From positions 1 to 64,000 of the forward strand of contig NZ_MJIL01000083.1 of NCBI RefSeq assembly GCF_001939735.1: 64,000 bases of DNA. Direction: 5' to 3'. The notes below the pieces were generated by a model. The model was given only the letters and a program-made list of their open reading frames with translations, was not told where the DNA came from and made no database searches. The position numbers and the translations under genes were made by a program. The DNA comes from Photobacterium proteolyticum (GTDB lineage Bacteria > Pseudomonadota > Gammaproteobacteria > Enterobacterales > Vibrionaceae). Below, piece after piece: positions 45,800 to 55,715 of the stretch (the stretch's first letter is position 1; each line of letters opens with the position of its first letter).

Positions 45800-46471
45800 A
45801 TGGGTAAAAGAATAAGCGAGAAGAATAACTTCTATTACCTGACCATATCGTTGGTAGTTTTGCTAGTCAGTTCCTCGCTGGAGCAGGTACTGAAGATTGA
45901 CTTTCTAGATGTTGTCCTGCAGGGGGTGACGATACTCAATTTTGTTGTCTGTCTGGTTAGCTTGCGTTTTGACAAGAACTGGTACCGGTTTCTCCTGACA
46001 ATCGCTATCTGCTGGGGCATTGTGTCGGTCACCAAGGCTATCTTCCCAATCCCTATGATGGATGCCGTGATACTGACATTAATGTTTATCTTTTTTGGTG
46101 GCACTTTCAAATCGATAGTTCGCCAAATATTGTTCACCGGCAGTATCGATTCGAACAAAGTGGTTGGCTCGTTGGCCCTATTTTTGCTGTTGGGGCTAAT
46201 GTGGGCAATCCTCTATCTAGTCATCCTCGAGTTCTCTGCTGAAGCGTTCACGGGCATGGTTCAACTTCCCTGGGGAGAGAATTTCTCAAATGCGGCCTAT
46301 TTCAGTTTTGTCACACTGACAACACTGGGGTATGGCGATATCAGTCCGATTTCACCGGTTGCACAGGTTATCGTCTACCTAGAAGCGATAACGGGTGTGT
46401 TCTATATGGCCATCGTTGTGGCCAGTCTGGTTGGTGCGAGCCAAAGTAATCAGGAAAAGAACGATGGATAA
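45800..46471 (+). CDS. two-TM-pore potassium channel-like protein
   Basis: 223 aa, about six hydrophobic segments. The selectivity filter TLTTLGYGD sits between the last two, as in Ion_trans_2/Kch-type K+ channels. There is no cytoplasmic RCK domain after the last helix. Overlaps the next gene by eight bases. Confidence 0.85.
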   Translation: MGKRISEKNNFYYLTISLVVLLVSSSLEQVLKIDFLDVVLQGVTILNFVVCLVSLRFDKNWYRFLLTIAICWGIVSVTKAIFPIPMMDAVILTLMFIFFGGTFKSIVRQILFTGSIDSNKVVGSLALFLLLGLMWAILYLVILEFSAEAFTGMVQLPWGENFSNAAYFSFVTLTTLGYGDISPISPVAQVIVYLEAITGVFYMAIVVASLVGASQSNQEKNDG

Positions 46472-47594
46472 ACAAATTGAAAAGCATCAAAGCAGTATAT
46501 TTATCAATAACATGGTTGAGTCCGCGATCCGGATTGGCTTGCTACTCGTATTGCTTATCTGGACTTACGATATTGTCAAACCGTTCATCATTCCGGTTTT
46601 GTGGGGGGCGATTATTGCTGTTGCGTTAATGCCGTTAACGCTTAAGCTCGCGAATGCGCTGAATGGCAAACGCGGCCTCGCGGCGACGCTTCTGGCTTTG
46701 CTTGGTGTAGCTTTGCTTGTAATACCTTTGGTGATGGTCTCCGGCTCCGTCTACGATGGGATTGCCGGGCTGACAGAAGCACTTCAGGAGGGCAGTGTAA
46801 AAATCCCCGGGCCGACACAGCGTGTTGCCGAGCTGCCGTTAATTGGTGAGCCGCTCTATGATGTCTGGGCGCTGTTTGCATCGAATATGGAAGCTGCAGT
46901 TACTCGCTACAGTGAGGAAATCAAAGTTTTTGTGGCTGCTGTTGCCGGATTTTTGGGGAGTAGCCTGGCAACTATTGTTATGTTTATTATCTCTTTGCTT
47001 ATTGCCGCAGGTTTCATGGCCCATGCCGAATCAATGTCGAAAGCCGTTCAGACCGTATCTGTCCGGGTGGTCGGTAAACATGGTGAAGAGTGGGCGAAAC
47101 TAACAGCAGCGACCGTTCGCAGTGTGCTATTGGGGGTGGTCGGCGTGGCCTTCATTCAGTCGCTGCTGGTCGGGTCGGCCTTTTTCGTCTTCGGTGTGCC
47201 GGCTGCGCCATTGCTGACTTTCATCGTGTTTGTCTTTGGTATCGCCCAGCTTCCCGCTACATTGGTTGTACTGCCCGTGATCCTGTATGTTTTTTCGGTT
47301 CAGGATACGACACCAGCCACCATCTTTACGGTGTGGGTTTTAATAGCTGGCTTATCAGATAACTTCCTCAAACCATTGTTGATGGGGCGGGGCGTATCTA
47401 TTCCCATGCCGGTGATTCTATTCGGTGCTATCGGCGGGATGATTTCGGCGGGCATTATCGGCTTATTCCTGGGGGCGGTAATTCTGGCGATTTGGTATGA
47501 ACTATTTACGACCTGGTTAAAGTTGGATCAGGAAACAGTCTCAGAACCTGCTGAGCCTGAGTTGGAGCAAAAAGCGCAATCAGAAAATAACTAA
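46464..47594 (+). CDS. AI-2E family permease (PerM/YdiK-like)
   Basis: 376 aa with about eight hydrophobic segments and the family end region (GVSIPMPVILFGAIGGMISAGIIG). Family members are antiporters or transporters of unclear substrate; the autoinducer-2 link rests on old naming. Start at ATG 46464, overlapping the channel gene, which implies coupling. Confidence 0.85.
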   Translation: MDKQIEKHQSSIFINNMVESAIRIGLLLVLLIWTYDIVKPFIIPVLWGAIIAVALMPLTLKLANALNGKRGLAATLLALLGVALLVIPLVMVSGSVYDGIAGLTEALQEGSVKIPGPTQRVAELPLIGEPLYDVWALFASNMEAAVTRYSEEIKVFVAAVAGFLGSSLATIVMFIISLLIAAGFMAHAESMSKAVQTVSVRVVGKHGEEWAKLTAATVRSVLLGVVGVAFIQSLLVGSAFFVFGVPAAPLLTFIVFVFGIAQLPATLVVLPVILYVFSVQDTTPATIFTVWVLIAGLSDNFLKPLLMGRGVSIPMPVILFGAIGGMISAGIIGLFLGAVILAIWYELFTTWLKLDQETVSEPAEPELEQKAQSENN

Positions 47595-47623
47595 TCTGAT
47601 TCATGAAGCCCTGATTGTTGTTC

Positions 47624-47654
47624 GCCCTGATTGCTGAAACAGAGCAATAAGGGC
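47624..47654 (+). terminator. hairpin after the permease gene
   Basis: GCCCT...ATTGCT (47624-47635) pairs with AGCAAT...AGGGC (47643-47654). No T-tract follows, so termination is uncertain. Confidence 0.35.
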
Positions 47655-47839
47655 TTAAAGTGCTCACTTTAGGCCCTCTGTGTTACTGATTGAGTAATGT
47701 ATAGCCAGTTACTTCCGCCTATTGGCGGGTTATGTCTTGGATGACAAGAAAGTTTGAATAATTGCTCTATACTGAATCAGGAACGGCGTTGAGGATTGAC
47801 GTCAACCAGAAGTCATTTAAGCAAAAGGATGTGAAAACG

Positions 47840-48790
47840 ATGGGGTCAATTTTCGATAAAGCCAGGCGAGTAATCAATAAATTAGAAGGCCTAACCAATA
47901 CCTATACGCTACCTAAAGTTAAAGACAACGAAGCAATTACCAGCGAGCCGCTGACTGAACAGTCTGAAGGGCTGGAAAATAAAACCATCTTTATCAGTGG
48001 TGGTTCACGAGGGATCGGCTTTGCAATTGCAAAACGTTGTGCCGAAGCAGGGGCTACGGTGATCATCGCCGCAAAAACGACGGAACCCCACCCTAAACTG
48101 CCGGGCACCATTTATACCGCGGCGGATGAGATTAATCAGATGGGAAAAGGCAAGGCCATTCCCGTTGTATTAGACATTCGTGATGAGGAGGCGATTAAAC
48201 AGGCGGTAGAACAAGCGTGTGAGCAAACATCAGGGATCGATGTTGTCATTAATAATGCCAGCGCCATACATCTGGAAAATACCGAAAATACCCCGAGCAA
48301 AAAGTTCGATTTGATGTTTTCCATCAATGTACGTGGCACCTATTTACTGACTCAGGCCTGTTTGCCTTACCTGAAAAAATCAACCAATCCGCATATTTTG
48401 ACTCTTTCACCGCCCATTAACCTTCAGCCTCAGTGGTTCAAGAACTATGGCGCCTATACCTCGTCGAAATACGCCATGTCGATGATGGCGATGACTTTTT
48501 CTGAAGAGTTTAAAGCTTATGATATTGCCTCGAACTCACTGTGGCCGAAAACAGCCATCGCCACTTCAGCGATATTGAATATGGCCGGAGGGAAACTGCT
48601 TGGGGCGCGTTCACGTCAGCCGGAGATAATGGCCGATGCCTGCTTTGAAATCATTACCCGGGATGCTAAGCAGTGTACGGGGAACTTCTTTGTTGATGAA
48701 GAGGTGCTCAGGCATCAAGGGGTGACCGATTTTACCCATTACGCCTGTCAGCCGGGAGCAAGTTTGCAGCGGGATCTATTTTTAGATTAA
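47840..48790 (+). CDS. SDR oxidoreductase (HSDL2-like)
   Basis: 316 aa. The N-terminal ~45 residues precede the Rossmann core (FISGGSRGIGFAIAKRCAEAG). NNAS and the catalytic YTSSKYAMS (Tyr/Lys) follow, as does FFVDEEVLRH, typical of hydroxysteroid dehydrogenase-like 2 proteins. Substrate unknown. Start at ATG 47840 with AAAGGATG ahead; the frame is open upstream to 47762. Confidence 0.8.
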   Translation: MGSIFDKARRVINKLEGLTNTYTLPKVKDNEAITSEPLTEQSEGLENKTIFISGGSRGIGFAIAKRCAEAGATVIIAAKTTEPHPKLPGTIYTAADEINQMGKGKAIPVVLDIRDEEAIKQAVEQACEQTSGIDVVINNASAIHLENTENTPSKKFDLMFSINVRGTYLLTQACLPYLKKSTNPHILTLSPPINLQPQWFKNYGAYTSSKYAMSMMAMTFSEEFKAYDIASNSLWPKTAIATSAILNMAGGKLLGARSRQPEIMADACFEIITRDAKQCTGNFFVDEEVLRHQGVTDFTHYACQPGASLQRDLFLD

Positions 48791-48965
48791 TCGCTATCAC
48801 CTGAGCTGAAATTTCTCGCTAAATACAGTGCTCGGAAGTCACTTGCACGTCCAAATAAAGCTATGATATTCAATAAGATCATAGCTTCGTTCATCTGTGG
48901 TTCAAACAAAAGCAGGTATATCGGAGTAGGTGCACTGGTGTCAAAGCGAGGACATACCCGAAGTA

Positions 48966-50075
48966 ATGAATCATTTTTTTAGGCAAATCTACCGTTATAT
49001 CAATCCGATGGTAAACCCGGATCTGGAGCCAGCCGCTTCCCGCTGGCAGACGCAGTTACCGACTGTCTGGTTGCTGGGCAAAACAGGGGCTGGGAAGTCG
49101 TCGCTGGTTCAGGCTATAACCAATAACTCGGCTGTTGAAGTTGGTAATGGTTTTCAGCCCTGCACCCGCGCTTCGGCCATCTATCGTTACCCGGAACCCA
49201 GCCCGCTACTGGCTTTTCTCGACACCCGCGGGCTGGCTGAAGCCAGCTATGATCCAGCTGAAGATATTGCCGCCTGTCAGCATCAAAGCCATGCATTGCT
49301 GATCGTTATGAAAGCAGAGGAGCCGGAACAAAGTGATGTGCTGGCAGCACTACGAAAGATAAAAAACTCAGGTGAAATAAAACAGTTGCTGGTTGTTCAT
49401 ACCGGAATTATGTCTCTGTCAGACCCTGATGAGCGCGAGCGTGCTATTCGTTACAACCAGTCCCAGGTTGAAGTCGTGTGGCAGGAAGAGCTGAAATCGG
49501 TAAAGATAGATTTTGCACCTGATGATAAGCAGCTAGTTGGGCTGGATACATTGAGAAGCGCGCTGGCTGAGATGTTGCCGATTCTCTATTTATTAGTTGA
49601 CGAAAAAGCCCATCAAAGCCGTGAAGAAGCCAACTTTAACCGGTTAAAGCGTGAAGTTATGTGGTATGCGGGAATTGCCGGGGCCAGCGATGCACTTCCA
49701 GCCGTCGGTTTGGTTTCTGTACCGGCCATTCAGGGCAAAATGCTGCACAGTCTTGCCAGCCAGTACGGCATAGAGTGGGACAAAAAACGCTTTAGCGAGT
49801 TTGCCGGCCTACTGGGTACCAGCTTTATGGTGCAATATCTGTCTAAACTCGGACTTCGACAAGTGGTTAAGTTCATCCCTGTGTATGGACAAACAGTCGG
49901 CAGTGCCACCGCAGCAGCATTGAGCGTTGCTTCAACCTATGGCATTGGCCGGGCTGCTTGCAAATACCTTTACTCAATCAGCAGGGGGGAGCCAGCCTCC
50001 GAAGCGGAAATCAGACAAGTGTTGAAAGAAGCGCTCAATACAGTGAAGGAGTTGCATGAAAAGAACTCGAAATAG
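48966..50075 (+). CDS. P-loop GTPase with C-terminal DUF697-like membrane region
   Basis: 369 aa. GTPase motifs: GKTGAGKSS (G1), TRAS region, DTRG (G3), VVHTG in place of NKxD. The C-terminal part (YAGIAGASDALPAVGLVSVPA, then KFIPVYGQTVGSATAAALSVA) is a DUF697-like hydrophobic domain. Start uncertain: GTG 48930 with GGAG nearby is an alternative. It overlaps the following GTPase by 20 bases, so they likely act together. Confidence 0.75.
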   Translation: MNHFFRQIYRYINPMVNPDLEPAASRWQTQLPTVWLLGKTGAGKSSLVQAITNNSAVEVGNGFQPCTRASAIYRYPEPSPLLAFLDTRGLAEASYDPAEDIAACQHQSHALLIVMKAEEPEQSDVLAALRKIKNSGEIKQLLVVHTGIMSLSDPDERERAIRYNQSQVEVVWQEELKSVKIDFAPDDKQLVGLDTLRSALAEMLPILYLLVDEKAHQSREEANFNRLKREVMWYAGIAGASDALPAVGLVSVPAIQGKMLHSLASQYGIEWDKKRFSEFAGLLGTSFMVQYLSKLGLRQVVKFIPVYGQTVGSATAAALSVASTYGIGRAACKYLYSISRGEPASEAEIRQVLKEALNTVKELHEKNSK

Positions 50076-51597
50076 CCTTGGAGCGCTGTCGCAGATCTCA
50101 AGTGGGACTGTTCCGCTGCTCATTGCCTCGGTGCTTGTTCCTGTCTTGATATTGGCAGGTATTGGCGTTGTCAGCCTTATCCAGGATGGACGCTGGTTGT
50201 TTTTTGCAGTTCTGGTCGCAATATCATCCGTGGCAGTCATTATTCCTTATGTATTGTTAAGAAACCTCCGTAAAGCTGATGAGCAGACACTGGAGAGCAT
50301 ACCTGAATATGATGTTGAGCCTTCAGGGCAGTGGAGTAAGTTTGATACCGAAACGTGGCAAGCCCTTAATCAGCGCATTGATGTATTGCTGGGCTCGAAT
50401 GCCGAGTGGGAGAGTCTTCGCGATCATGCGCTGGTGCTGGTAAATGAGACCGCTCAGCACTACCATCCGGATAAACCGTCCAAAGAACTCGCCTTTACTG
50501 CGCCGGAATTTCTGTTGATGGTTGAGGAAGTTAGCCATCGTTACCGCCATTTTCTGCTTAACCATGTGCCTTTTGCAGAGAAGATCCGAATTACCACAAT
50601 AAAGCAAGGTTACCATCAGAAAGACAAGTTAGGTGTGGCAAAGCAAGTTTACGATATTTATCGTGTCTTCCGGGCGATGACGCCTGCAGGTCTGGTTGCC
50701 GAGGCGAGAGGTCAGATCCTTGGCCGCATTTTTGATGAGGTCAGTGAAGAGGTTCAGGCTAAGTTAAAACGGGTGTTGTTACAAGAAGTCGTTTCAGTGG
50801 CGATTGATTTGTATAGCGGTCGCTTTGTAGCAAAAGACAGTGAACTAGGCGCAAGTGCTATTCAGTCATCTGATCGAGAACAAGTCGCGGTTGATATTGA
50901 GCCACTTCGGGTAGCCGTTATCGGGCAGGTCAGCGCGGGTAAGTCCTCGTTGATCAATGCCATTGTCGGTCACATGGTGGCTGAAGTGAGTGCACTGCCT
51001 TCTACAGACCGTCTGACGATTCACCGCTGTGAGGTTGACGGTGTTGATTGGATCCATTTGGCCGACTTGCCGGGGATTGACGGTACGTCGGAAACGGATG
51101 CGTTGCTGGTTGAACAGATTGCCAATAGTGATTTGGTCTTTTGGGTATTGAAAGCCAATCAGTCTGCCAGACAGCTAGACATCGTGTTAAGACAGAAAGT
51201 TGATGCGTTCTACAGTGGCGAGAAACAGCGTAATAGAAAACGGCCAACGATACTGGCTCTGCTTAATCAGGTCGATAGACTGAAGCCGGTCAATGAATGG
51301 CATCCGCCGTATGATTTAATCAACCTGAACTCGGTTAAGGAACAGACGATTAAAGCGGCATTGGCATATAACCAGCAGCAATTAGCCCCTGACGAGATTA
51401 TTCCTGTGGCTGTCTGCAACGACAAAGAAAACTATAACATTGAACAAATTGCAGAGTTGCTGCTGTTTAACTATGAAAACGGGATGAACACCCAGCTCAA
51501 TAGACGCCGCTTGGAGCATAAAAAAGTCAACTTTGCCGAGCAGGTGAAGCGCCTGTATCGATTGGGGGAGAAGGCTTTACGTGCAAGCAGTAACTAA
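50056..51597 (+). CDS. membrane-anchored dynamin-like/ribosome-binding-type GTPase
   Basis: 513 aa. Two N-terminal membrane segments (about residues 18-40 and 45-67), a helical middle (70-285) and a C-terminal GTPase domain with GQVSAGKSS (G1), DLPG (G3) and LLNQVDRL (G4, N-Q-V-D). The pair with the upstream GTPase is separated from the Suf genes by nothing but the converging ends at 51597/51598. Function unknown; perhaps membrane or stress related. Confidence 0.75.
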   Translation: MKRTRNSLGALSQISSGTVPLLIASVLVPVLILAGIGVVSLIQDGRWLFFAVLVAISSVAVIIPYVLLRNLRKADEQTLESIPEYDVEPSGQWSKFDTETWQALNQRIDVLLGSNAEWESLRDHALVLVNETAQHYHPDKPSKELAFTAPEFLLMVEEVSHRYRHFLLNHVPFAEKIRITTIKQGYHQKDKLGVAKQVYDIYRVFRAMTPAGLVAEARGQILGRIFDEVSEEVQAKLKRVLLQEVVSVAIDLYSGRFVAKDSELGASAIQSSDREQVAVDIEPLRVAVIGQVSAGKSSLINAIVGHMVAEVSALPSTDRLTIHRCEVDGVDWIHLADLPGIDGTSETDALLVEQIANSDLVFWVLKANQSARQLDIVLRQKVDAFYSGEKQRNRKRPTILALLNQVDRLKPVNEWHPPYDLINLNSVKEQTIKAALAYNQQQLAPDEIIPVAVCNDKENYNIEQIAELLLFNYENGMNTQLNRRRLEHKKVNFAEQVKRLYRLGEKALRASSN

Positions 51598-51906
51598 TTA
51601 TATGCTTATCTGAATTCTGCCAGCGATGATTCTCACCGGGTAAGCTTCAATATCTTCAAAAGCCGGGGCGCACAGTACTTCCCCAGTTTTCATGCAAAAG
51701 CGGGCGCCGTGGCGGGGGCAGGTTATCTCACTGCCGTTGATTTCACCCTCGCTAAGATCGCCGCCGTCATGGCTACAGGCATTTTCCACTGCGTAATATT
51801 GATTATCTATGTTGACCAGGAGAAGCTCGATGCCTTCTAGCTCGACCAGAGTATGTTGCCCCTCTTCTAGCTCATCTGCTGACATTACGTCTGTCCAGCT
51901 AGTCAT
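51598..51906 (-). CDS. Rieske-type 2Fe-2S ferredoxin
   Basis: 102 aa. Cluster ligands in CSHDGGDLSEG (Cys-x-His) and CPRHGARF (Cys-x-x-His), as in NirD/dioxygenase ferredoxins. Last gene of the suf operon, 3 bases after sufT, so probably an electron donor or Fe-S partner for cluster assembly. Confidence 0.88.
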   Translation of the reverse strand: MTSWTDVMSADELEEGQHTLVELEGIELLLVNIDNQYYAVENACSHDGGDLSEGEINGSEITCPRHGARFCMKTGEVLCAPAFEDIEAYPVRIIAGRIQISI

Positions 51907-51909
51907 TGT

Positions 51910-52464
51910 CTAAAGCATTCCTAGTTGTAGTTTGGCTGCCTCTGACATCATCTCCCGGCTCCAGGGGGGATCAAAGACAAGTCTTACGTTGACAAGGTCG
52001 ACACCGGGGATGGCAAGCACCTTTTGCTGAATCTCATCGGCGAGGACTTGCCCCATACCACAGCCTGCAGCGGTTAGCGTCATGGTGATGCGGATCATCT
52101 GTCGGCCATCAAGCAATGTGTCGCGACTTAAGTGATAGATTAGCCCTAAATCGATGATATTAATAGGTATTTCTGGGTCGTAGCAGGTTTTTAACTGGGC
52201 CATAACCTGATCGAAAACCTCATCGGTACTATTGTCGCTGGTTATTGTCGACGGCTCAGGCTGAGATTGTGTTTTGCCGAGGGCATCTGCATCTTTTCCT
52301 GCAATGCGCAGTAATCGGCCATGGTCATTAACGGTAAATGTATCGCCCAATGCCTGGGTGATCTGCACTTTGCTGCCTTTTGCCAAGGTAACTGGTATAC
52401 CTGAGGGTATCGTGATGGTAGGGCAATCACGTAATACTGTTACCTTCTCAATGTTCGGATGCAT
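51910..52464 (-). CDS. sufT: Fe-S cluster maturation protein SufT
   Basis: 184 aa. An N-terminal SufT-specific region (about 1-75) is followed by a DUF59/MIP18 domain with DPEIPINIIDLGL and the TAAGCGMG cysteine. SufT helps Fe-S target maturation, chiefly under high demand. Between sufU and the Rieske gene. Confidence 0.88.
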   Translation of the reverse strand: MHPNIEKVTVLRDCPTITIPSGIPVTLAKGSKVQITQALGDTFTVNDHGRLLRIAGKDADALGKTQSQPEPSTITSDNSTDEVFDQVMAQLKTCYDPEIPINIIDLGLIYHLSRDTLLDGRQMIRITMTLTAAGCGMGQVLADEIQQKVLAIPGVDLVNVRLVFDPPWSREMMSEAAKLQLGML

Positions 52465-52511
52465 GACGATAGCTTCCCTTGTTTTGCTCCTAATGACATT
52501 TAGTAATGCCG

Positions 52512-52976
52512 TTATTCTGTTGATACAACACCTTTGGATTGTTCATCGGGTGCCAGTCCGGCCTTCAGGGCATGCCAGGCGAGGGTGGCGCATTTTATAC
52601 GGCCGGGAAACTCCCTGACACCTCCCAGGACAGTCAGTTTTCCAAGGTTTTGCTCCTGTGAGGCTGATGATTCAGGTTCAGTCAGATAGCGATGAAAACT
52701 TGAAAATAATTGCTCTGCCTGACTCACTGTTTTGCCTTTTAGCTGTTCTGTCATCAAAGAGGCAGATGCGATAGAGATAGCGCACCCTGTTCCTTCAAAG
52801 CTAGCCTCAAGCACTTTGCCATCTTTAACCCTGAGATAAAGTGTAAGGCGATCCCCGCATAGCGGGTTGTAACCCTCCTGGCAGTGCGTAGGGTTGCGGA
52901 GTTTCTGAAAATTACGCGGATGACGACCATGATCGATGATTAGCTCTTGGTATAGTTCGCGTAGTTCTTCGTTCAT
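52512..52976 (-). CDS. sufU: Fe-S scaffold/sulfur-transfer protein SufU
   Basis: 154 aa. The ligands Cys40, Asp42, Cys65 and Cys129 (PLCGD, GTGCAIS, IKCATL) are those of SufU, a zinc-dependent sulfur acceptor for SufS. It takes the place of SufE here. 21 bases downstream of sufS. Confidence 0.92.
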   Translation of the reverse strand: MNEELRELYQELIIDHGRHPRNFQKLRNPTHCQEGYNPLCGDRLTLYLRVKDGKVLEASFEGTGCAISIASASLMTEQLKGKTVSQAEQLFSSFHRYLTEPESSASQEQNLGKLTVLGGVREFPGRIKCATLAWHALKAGLAPDEQSKGVVSTE

Positions 52977-52997
52977 ATGCGTAACCCCATTCCTTTG

Positions 52998-54293
52998 TCA
53001 GCCAAAAAGAATCAGTACTTCTTTTATTGCCTTGATCAGCCGGTCAATATCTTGTTTGGTGTTATAAAAAGCCAGAGACACCCGTGCGGTTGCTGGGATC
53101 CGGAACCGTTCCATGAGCGGCATCGCGCAGTGGTGTCCGGCACGGATGGCGACGCCTTCACGATCGAGAATCGAGCTGATGTCGTGGGGGTGGGCCGCGT
53201 CGAGAACAAAAGAAATGATGCTGGCTTTGTGTTTCGCTGTACCGATAATGCGCAGCCCTTTAATCGTTAACAGCTCCTGAGTGGCATATTCCAGCAAAGG
53301 TTGCTCATGGCGGACAATGTTATCTAAGCCTATATACTCAACATAGTCGAGTGCTGCACCTAGCCCTACCGCACCGGCGATATTCGGTGTACCGGCTTCA
53401 AACTTGTAGGGCAGGGTGTTGTAAAGGGTGTTCTCGAAGCTGACCTGACTTATCATGTCGCCACCGCCTTGATAGGGTGGCATTGCATCCAGAATCGTTT
53501 GCTTGCCGTACAGTACCCCTATGCCTGTTGGGCCGTAAATTTTGTGTCCGGAAAAAGCGTAGAAATCACAATCCAGCGTTTGGACGTTTATCCCTATGTG
53601 AGGTACAGCTTGAGCCCCGTCGAGCAATACAGGAATGTTTTGCGCATGGGCCATGGCGATCATTTCCTGTACTGGCAGGATGGTACCGAGTGCATTGGAC
53701 ATGTGGGTTATCGCAACTAACTGGGTACGTTTGGTTAGTCGCTGCTTATAGTCATCAAGGTCTATCTCGCCAGAATCCGAAATGGGAATAATCGTCAGTT
53801 TAGCTCCCGTTTGCTGGCAGGCTATTTGCCAGGGCACAATATTCGAGTGGTGCTCCATGGCACTTATTAATATTTCACTGTCGTGAGTTAATCGTGGGCG
53901 GGCATAACTTTGTGCTACCAGGTTGATGGCCTCAGTGGTACCGCGAACAAAAATAATTTCTTCTCGATGGGCGGCGTGTAAAAAGCTCTGAACTTTGTTC
54001 CGGCTTGCTTCGTAACGTTCGGTCGCTCGTTCGCTCAATGCATAGACACCGCGGTGAACATTGGCATTATCTTGTCGGTAATACTGCTCGACTGTTTCTA
54101 TTACCGCATTCGGCTTTTGCGATGTTGCGGCATTATCCAGATAGGCCAGTGGTTTGCCATAAACCTGTTGTTTTAGCAAGGGAAAGTCATTTCGAACCGC
54201 ATGCCAGTCAACGTCGTTGATTGAGGTCGAGGCTGATACCGTGGTTGCCGAAGTGAGCTGGTCGCGAGCTGGCAATGAGCGGCTGATAGTCAT
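52998..54293 (-). CDS. sufS: cysteine desulfurase SufS
   Basis: 431 aa, PLP enzyme. Lys251 (SGHKIYGPTG) binds PLP and Cys389 (RAGHHCAMP) is the persulfide cysteine. About 25 extra residues at the N-terminus compared with the usual ~406. It overlaps sufD by 4 bases (ATGA), so expression is coupled. Confidence 0.95.
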   Translation of the reverse strand: MTISRSLPARDQLTSATTVSASTSINDVDWHAVRNDFPLLKQQVYGKPLAYLDNAATSQKPNAVIETVEQYYRQDNANVHRGVYALSERATERYEASRNKVQSFLHAAHREEIIFVRGTTEAINLVAQSYARPRLTHDSEILISAMEHHSNIVPWQIACQQTGAKLTIIPISDSGEIDLDDYKQRLTKRTQLVAITHMSNALGTILPVQEMIAMAHAQNIPVLLDGAQAVPHIGINVQTLDCDFYAFSGHKIYGPTGIGVLYGKQTILDAMPPYQGGGDMISQVSFENTLYNTLPYKFEAGTPNIAGAVGLGAALDYVEYIGLDNIVRHEQPLLEYATQELLTIKGLRIIGTAKHKASIISFVLDAAHPHDISSILDREGVAIRAGHHCAMPLMERFRIPATARVSLAFYNTKQDIDRLIKAIKEVLILFG

Positions 54294-55678
54294 GAACCTT
54301 GCTCCTCTCTGTTTTGTATCTTATGTATCAAGCGGTTGAGCTGAGCCTGGATTGACGGCAGAAGAAGTTGCCGAATCGGTGCGGGCTCAACTGGCTGGAG
54401 AATGTCGTTGATAAAAGCGGTGATCAGAAGTGTTTGTGCTGCTTCATGCGAGATCCCACGTGACTGCAGGTAAAACATGGCGGCAGGATCGAGCTGACCT
54501 ACCGTTGCACCGTGGCTGCACTTTACATCATCGGCGTAGATTTGCAGCTCGGGTTTGGTATCCACTTCGGCTTTAGCCGAAAGAAGCAGGTTCTTGTTGA
54601 TGAGTTGAGCATCACTGTATTGAGCGTCGGGGTGTACCACGACCATACCGTTAAATACGGCATGGGCGCGATCCTGTATCACCCCTTTGTAAAGCTCAGA
54701 GCTTTGGCAATTCGGCCTGAGATGATCGATTTGGGTATGAAAGTCGACGTGCTGCCGGTCCCCAATGCAGTAGGCACCATAGAGGTGACATTCTGCACCA
54801 GTATCAGCCAGTTTTATACACAGGTCATTTCTTGCCAAACAGGCACCGAGAGAAATGTTGTGGCTATAAAATTGGCTGCTTTGCTGTTGCTCGACATGTA
54901 TTCCGGCAATATGGCAGGTATTGCCGGATTCACACTGCAACTTATAGTGATGAAGGGTTGTATCGCGGCCAAGGGTAACCTCAGTGAGTGCATTTGTTAG
55001 ATTAAGTCCGCTGTTTTGATGTTGTTCGTGAAGGAGGCTACGACTGTTTCCCTGATAGTGTTCAATAACCGTGACCTCGGCGTTATCTTCGGCCAGCAAT
55101 AACAAGCGAGGTGAATACATGACTGGCCTGTCAGCTTCCGTTGTGTAAAACAGGCAGTGGATCGGCATCTGGACTTTGCAGCCTTGCATTACCTGCAATA
55201 AAGCGCCGTCGGCTAAGAACATGGTATTTAGCGCAGCAAAAGGGTGCTTATTGTACTCGGCTACAGCGCCTAGAGCTGCAGACAGGAGGTGAGGGTGTCG
55301 GTTCAAACCCTGGGCAATGCTGCATAAAATGAGCCCGTCAGGTAAATCTGCATGATTCGACAGTTCTGGCGTGAATTTACCGTCCATAAAGACGAGTCGA
55401 TGACTCCCAGAGCAGAGAGGGATATTTTCAGGGCGAATACCGTGACTAGACACTGAGTTTTGATCTGAAGGCTGAAGATCAAGCTGTTCAATTTGGCTAA
55501 GCTGAGTGTACTTCCAGTTTTCGTCACGCGGCCCAGGCAGCCCCTGCGTTGAAAAACTTTCAAATGCATTATCTTGCAGCTGCTTTAACCAGCTCAGATG
55601 CTGAATGTTCTCTGGCTGTTCGAAAAAACGGTTTCTGTACTGGGAGTAAGCATGACAGAAACGTTCGCTGGTGTTCAT
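54290..55678 (-). CDS. sufD: Fe-S assembly scaffold subunit SufD
   Basis: 462 aa. Right-handed beta-helix family protein; ends in the SufB/D signature (SHGATVGQLDPAAMFYLQSRGIS). Forms the SufBC2D complex. Overlaps sufS; sufC lies 37 bases upstream. Confidence 0.94.
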   Translation of the reverse strand: MNTSERFCHAYSQYRNRFFEQPENIQHLSWLKQLQDNAFESFSTQGLPGPRDENWKYTQLSQIEQLDLQPSDQNSVSSHGIRPENIPLCSGSHRLVFMDGKFTPELSNHADLPDGLILCSIAQGLNRHPHLLSAALGAVAEYNKHPFAALNTMFLADGALLQVMQGCKVQMPIHCLFYTTEADRPVMYSPRLLLLAEDNAEVTVIEHYQGNSRSLLHEQHQNSGLNLTNALTEVTLGRDTTLHHYKLQCESGNTCHIAGIHVEQQQSSQFYSHNISLGACLARNDLCIKLADTGAECHLYGAYCIGDRQHVDFHTQIDHLRPNCQSSELYKGVIQDRAHAVFNGMVVVHPDAQYSDAQLINKNLLLSAKAEVDTKPELQIYADDVKCSHGATVGQLDPAAMFYLQSRGISHEAAQTLLITAFINDILQPVEPAPIRQLLLPSIQAQLNRLIHKIQNREEQGS

Positions 55679-55715
55679 TACTGCCTCCGATGAGGTTTGG
55701 TATCCAATAAATGCG

